DNA of 6,886 nt from Leptospira sp. (GTDB lineage: Bacteria > Spirochaetota > Leptospiria > Leptospirales > Leptospiraceae): the NCBI GenBank assembly GCA_025457985.1, contig JALOTI010000103.1, positions 1-6,886 on the forward strand, written 5' to 3'. The position numbers and the translations under genes were made by a program. Of this stretch, positions 5,101 through 6,886 are shown piece by piece (the first letter of the stretch is position 1; each line of letters opens with the position of its first letter). The notes beneath the pieces are model-generated. The model saw only the letters and a program-made list of their open reading frames with translations, was not told the origin of the DNA and did no database searches.

Positions 5101-6410
5101 GATTGTATGACAAATTCTGTACGTCTGTTTTTCCTAGACGACTCTTCATCATTTGCATTAAAAATAGGTTCGGTGGGTCCTTTTCCATCCGTTGTGAGTC
5201 GTCTTTCATCGATTCCTTTTCTAACGAGATAATCGCGGACAGATTTGGCACGGTCTTTTGAAAGAACCATATTATCTTCAAAGTTTCCAGTTAGATCTGT
5301 ATGGCCGATAATCTTCATTTTGATATTTGGATTCTCATGCAGATAATCCACTAACGAATCAAGAGTAGTTACGGAATCTTGCTTCAATTGCGCTGAAGCA
5401 CGTTCAAAATATATTGAATCTAAGGAAACCCTACCAGACTCCTCTAGCTTATTTTGAACCACATTTTCTCTTTTCGGTAAAGAAGCACTGTAGATATCAA
5501 AGGATCTGCCCTCGACACGCCGGCAAAATAAAAATGTTTTTTTAACCTGCTGAAAAACTATATACGCTTCATCTTCTTTCGAGTTGATAGGCTGACCTAA
5601 ATTTTCTACATCGACGAAGTTTTCTCCCTGAATCTTCGCCATATAAAGATCAAATCCTCCAAATCCACCAGGTCGATTAGATGAAAAGAATAAGATAGTC
5701 CCCTCATCATTGAAAGCAGCAGCTATCGTCGCATAATTATCATTAATAGGTGAAGGCAAAGGTTTTACCTTTGTCCAATTTCCATTTTTCAATTGAGTGA
5801 AATAAATTTTGGCAAGATTTGGTTTGCCGAATGGGTATCTAGTAAAAAGCAAAGTATCGCCTAATAAATGCGGATTTTCTTCAATTTCTTCCGTGTTAAT
5901 TCCTAGAGGTAATGCTTCGGGTTGATTCCAACCCTTACCATTCCATTCGCTTATGTAGAGATCCCTAGAAATTCCAATTTTTCCATTTTCAAGTTGAACC
6001 TCTATACTTCCGTCACGATTGGAAGAAAGTAGCATAATCTTCCCGTCTCGAGAGACAAAAGGGCTTTGATCATCAAAGTCAGAATTAACTTCTGTTACTT
6101 CAGATGGAAAACTCCAGTTATCATTCTTATCTTTCGTAGAGCGAAAAATCTCTGTATAGGATCTATTGGATCTTTTTGAATAAAAATATAAGGTTTTTGC
6201 ATCGGGAGAAAGACTTGGACCAAATTCTTGAAATTCCGAATTTATAGGTCCTTGTATTGGTCCTACTTGTATTTGATTCGTTGAAATATCATCAGCTGAA
6301 ATTGATCCCGCAAAGATAAAATTCAAAAGATAGAGAGCAAGTGTAAAGGAACGGAAATTTCTAAATGGATTCAATTTACATTTGCACAAAAGAATATCCA
6401 GAAGGAGCAT
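5094..6410 (-). CDS. PD40-repeat OmpA-family peptidoglycan-binding envelope protein
   Basis: This 438-residue exported protein combines an N-terminal PD40/TolB-like propeller region with a C-terminal OmpA domain. The signal peptide has basic residues at 17-20, hydrophobic 21-35, and likely cleavage after SISA39. Repeats of the type PSLSPDAKTLYFYSKR (65-80), PFVSRDGKIMLLSSNR (117-132), PHLLGDTLLFTRYPFG (180-195), AFNDEGTILFFSSNRPGG (232-249) and AYIVFQQVKKTFLFCRR (282-298) give about five blades. The OmpA domain (329-438) has GHTDLTGNFEDN (369-380) and LSKDRAKSV (383-391). Asp372 and Arg387 correspond to the residues that hold diaminopimelate in OmpA. It should therefore anchor non-covalently to peptidoglycan, with the propeller binding a protein partner. 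It lies 27 nt after serS. The ATG at 6410 is 5 nt from AGAAGAGG. The first 16 residues, with Cys9 and Cys11, are an unusually long start before the basic region, so a later start is possible. Confidence 0.9.
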   Translation of the reverse strand: MLLLDILLCKCKLNPFRNFRSFTLALYLLNFIFAGSISADDISTNQIQVGPIQGPINSEFQEFGPSLSPDAKTLYFYSKRSNRSYTEIFRSTKDKNDNWSFPSEVTEVNSDFDDQSPFVSRDGKIMLLSSNRDGSIEVQLENGKIGISRDLYISEWNGKGWNQPEALPLGINTEEIEENPHLLGDTLLFTRYPFGKPNLAKIYFTQLKNGNWTKVKPLPSPINDNYATIAAAFNDEGTILFFSSNRPGGFGGFDLYMAKIQGENFVDVENLGQPINSKEDEAYIVFQQVKKTFLFCRRVEGRSFDIYSASLPKRENVVQNKLEESGRVSLDSIYFERASAQLKQDSVTTLDSLVDYLHENPNIKMKIIGHTDLTGNFEDNMVLSKDRAKSVRDYLVRKGIDERRLTTDGKGPTEPIFNANDEESSRKNRRTEFVIQSK

Positions 6411-6415
6411 ACAAA

Positions 6416-6423
6416 CCTCTTCT
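6416..6423 (-). promoter_or_regulatory. ribosome binding site of the PD40-OmpA gene
   Basis: AGAAGAGG on the - strand ends 5 nt before ATG 6410 and supports that start over internal TTG codons. It also begins an imperfect CAGAAG...CTTCTG inverted repeat that spans the start codon, which is too short and loose to call a regulatory structure. Confidence 0.6.
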
Positions 6424-6437
6424 GCTCAAGATTTCCC

Positions 6438-6886
<449 letters not shown>

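Noticed and set aside
5069..5281. 70-codon - strand frame at the end of the PD40-OmpA gene
   Set aside because: It overlaps the OmpA domain in another frame; the OmpA motifs are clear in the long frame, so this is a shadow.

Overview
The window looks like a low-GC (roughly 38-40 % by eye) diderm chromosome, most likely a spirochaete of the Leptospira type. The grounds are inference: the conserved dnaX-ybaB-recR block with a short DnaX, the AT-rich codon use, exported proteins with a C-terminal phenylalanine beta-barrel or an OmpA peptidoglycan-binding domain, and short signal peptides ending in patterns such as FAGSINA/FAGSISA. The genus cannot be proved from this sequence alone.

Layout: two convergent transcription blocks meet at about position 2580. 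On the + strand there is the tail of an unidentified reading frame (1-93), then tRNA-Ser(GGA) (139-222). The replication/repair block follows: dnaX (235-1605), the YbaB/EbfC nucleoid protein (1618-1989) and recR (1967-2575). dnaX starts only 12 nt after the tRNA and has no Shine-Dalgarno sequence. ybaB has a clean one, and recR overlaps the end of ybaB.

On the - strand, read right to left, come the C-terminal part of serS (seryl-tRNA synthetase, cut by the window edge), a PD40-repeat/OmpA-domain envelope protein, a periplasmic solute-binding protein of the amino-acid (SBP_bac_3) type, and a 523-residue predicted outer-membrane beta-barrel. Gaps are 27, 52 and 29 nt, so the four probably form one transcription unit. 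The last three could span the envelope from outer-membrane pore through soluble binding protein to a peptidoglycan-anchored protein. No inner-membrane permease or ATPase is present in the window, so their joint function is open.

Non-coding structure is modest. Perfect inverted repeats cover or abut the stop codons at three gene ends (recR/barrel convergence, solute-binding protein, OmpA gene), and an AU-only hairpin lies just inside the barrel gene. No insertion sequence, CRISPR array, phage gene or obviously transferred segment is visible. Coding density is very high, and there is no gene-free stretch above 300 bases. Most of the window is ordinary housekeeping. The parts most worth a second look are the tRNA/dnaX junction, the envelope trio, and the stop-codon and start-codon hairpins.
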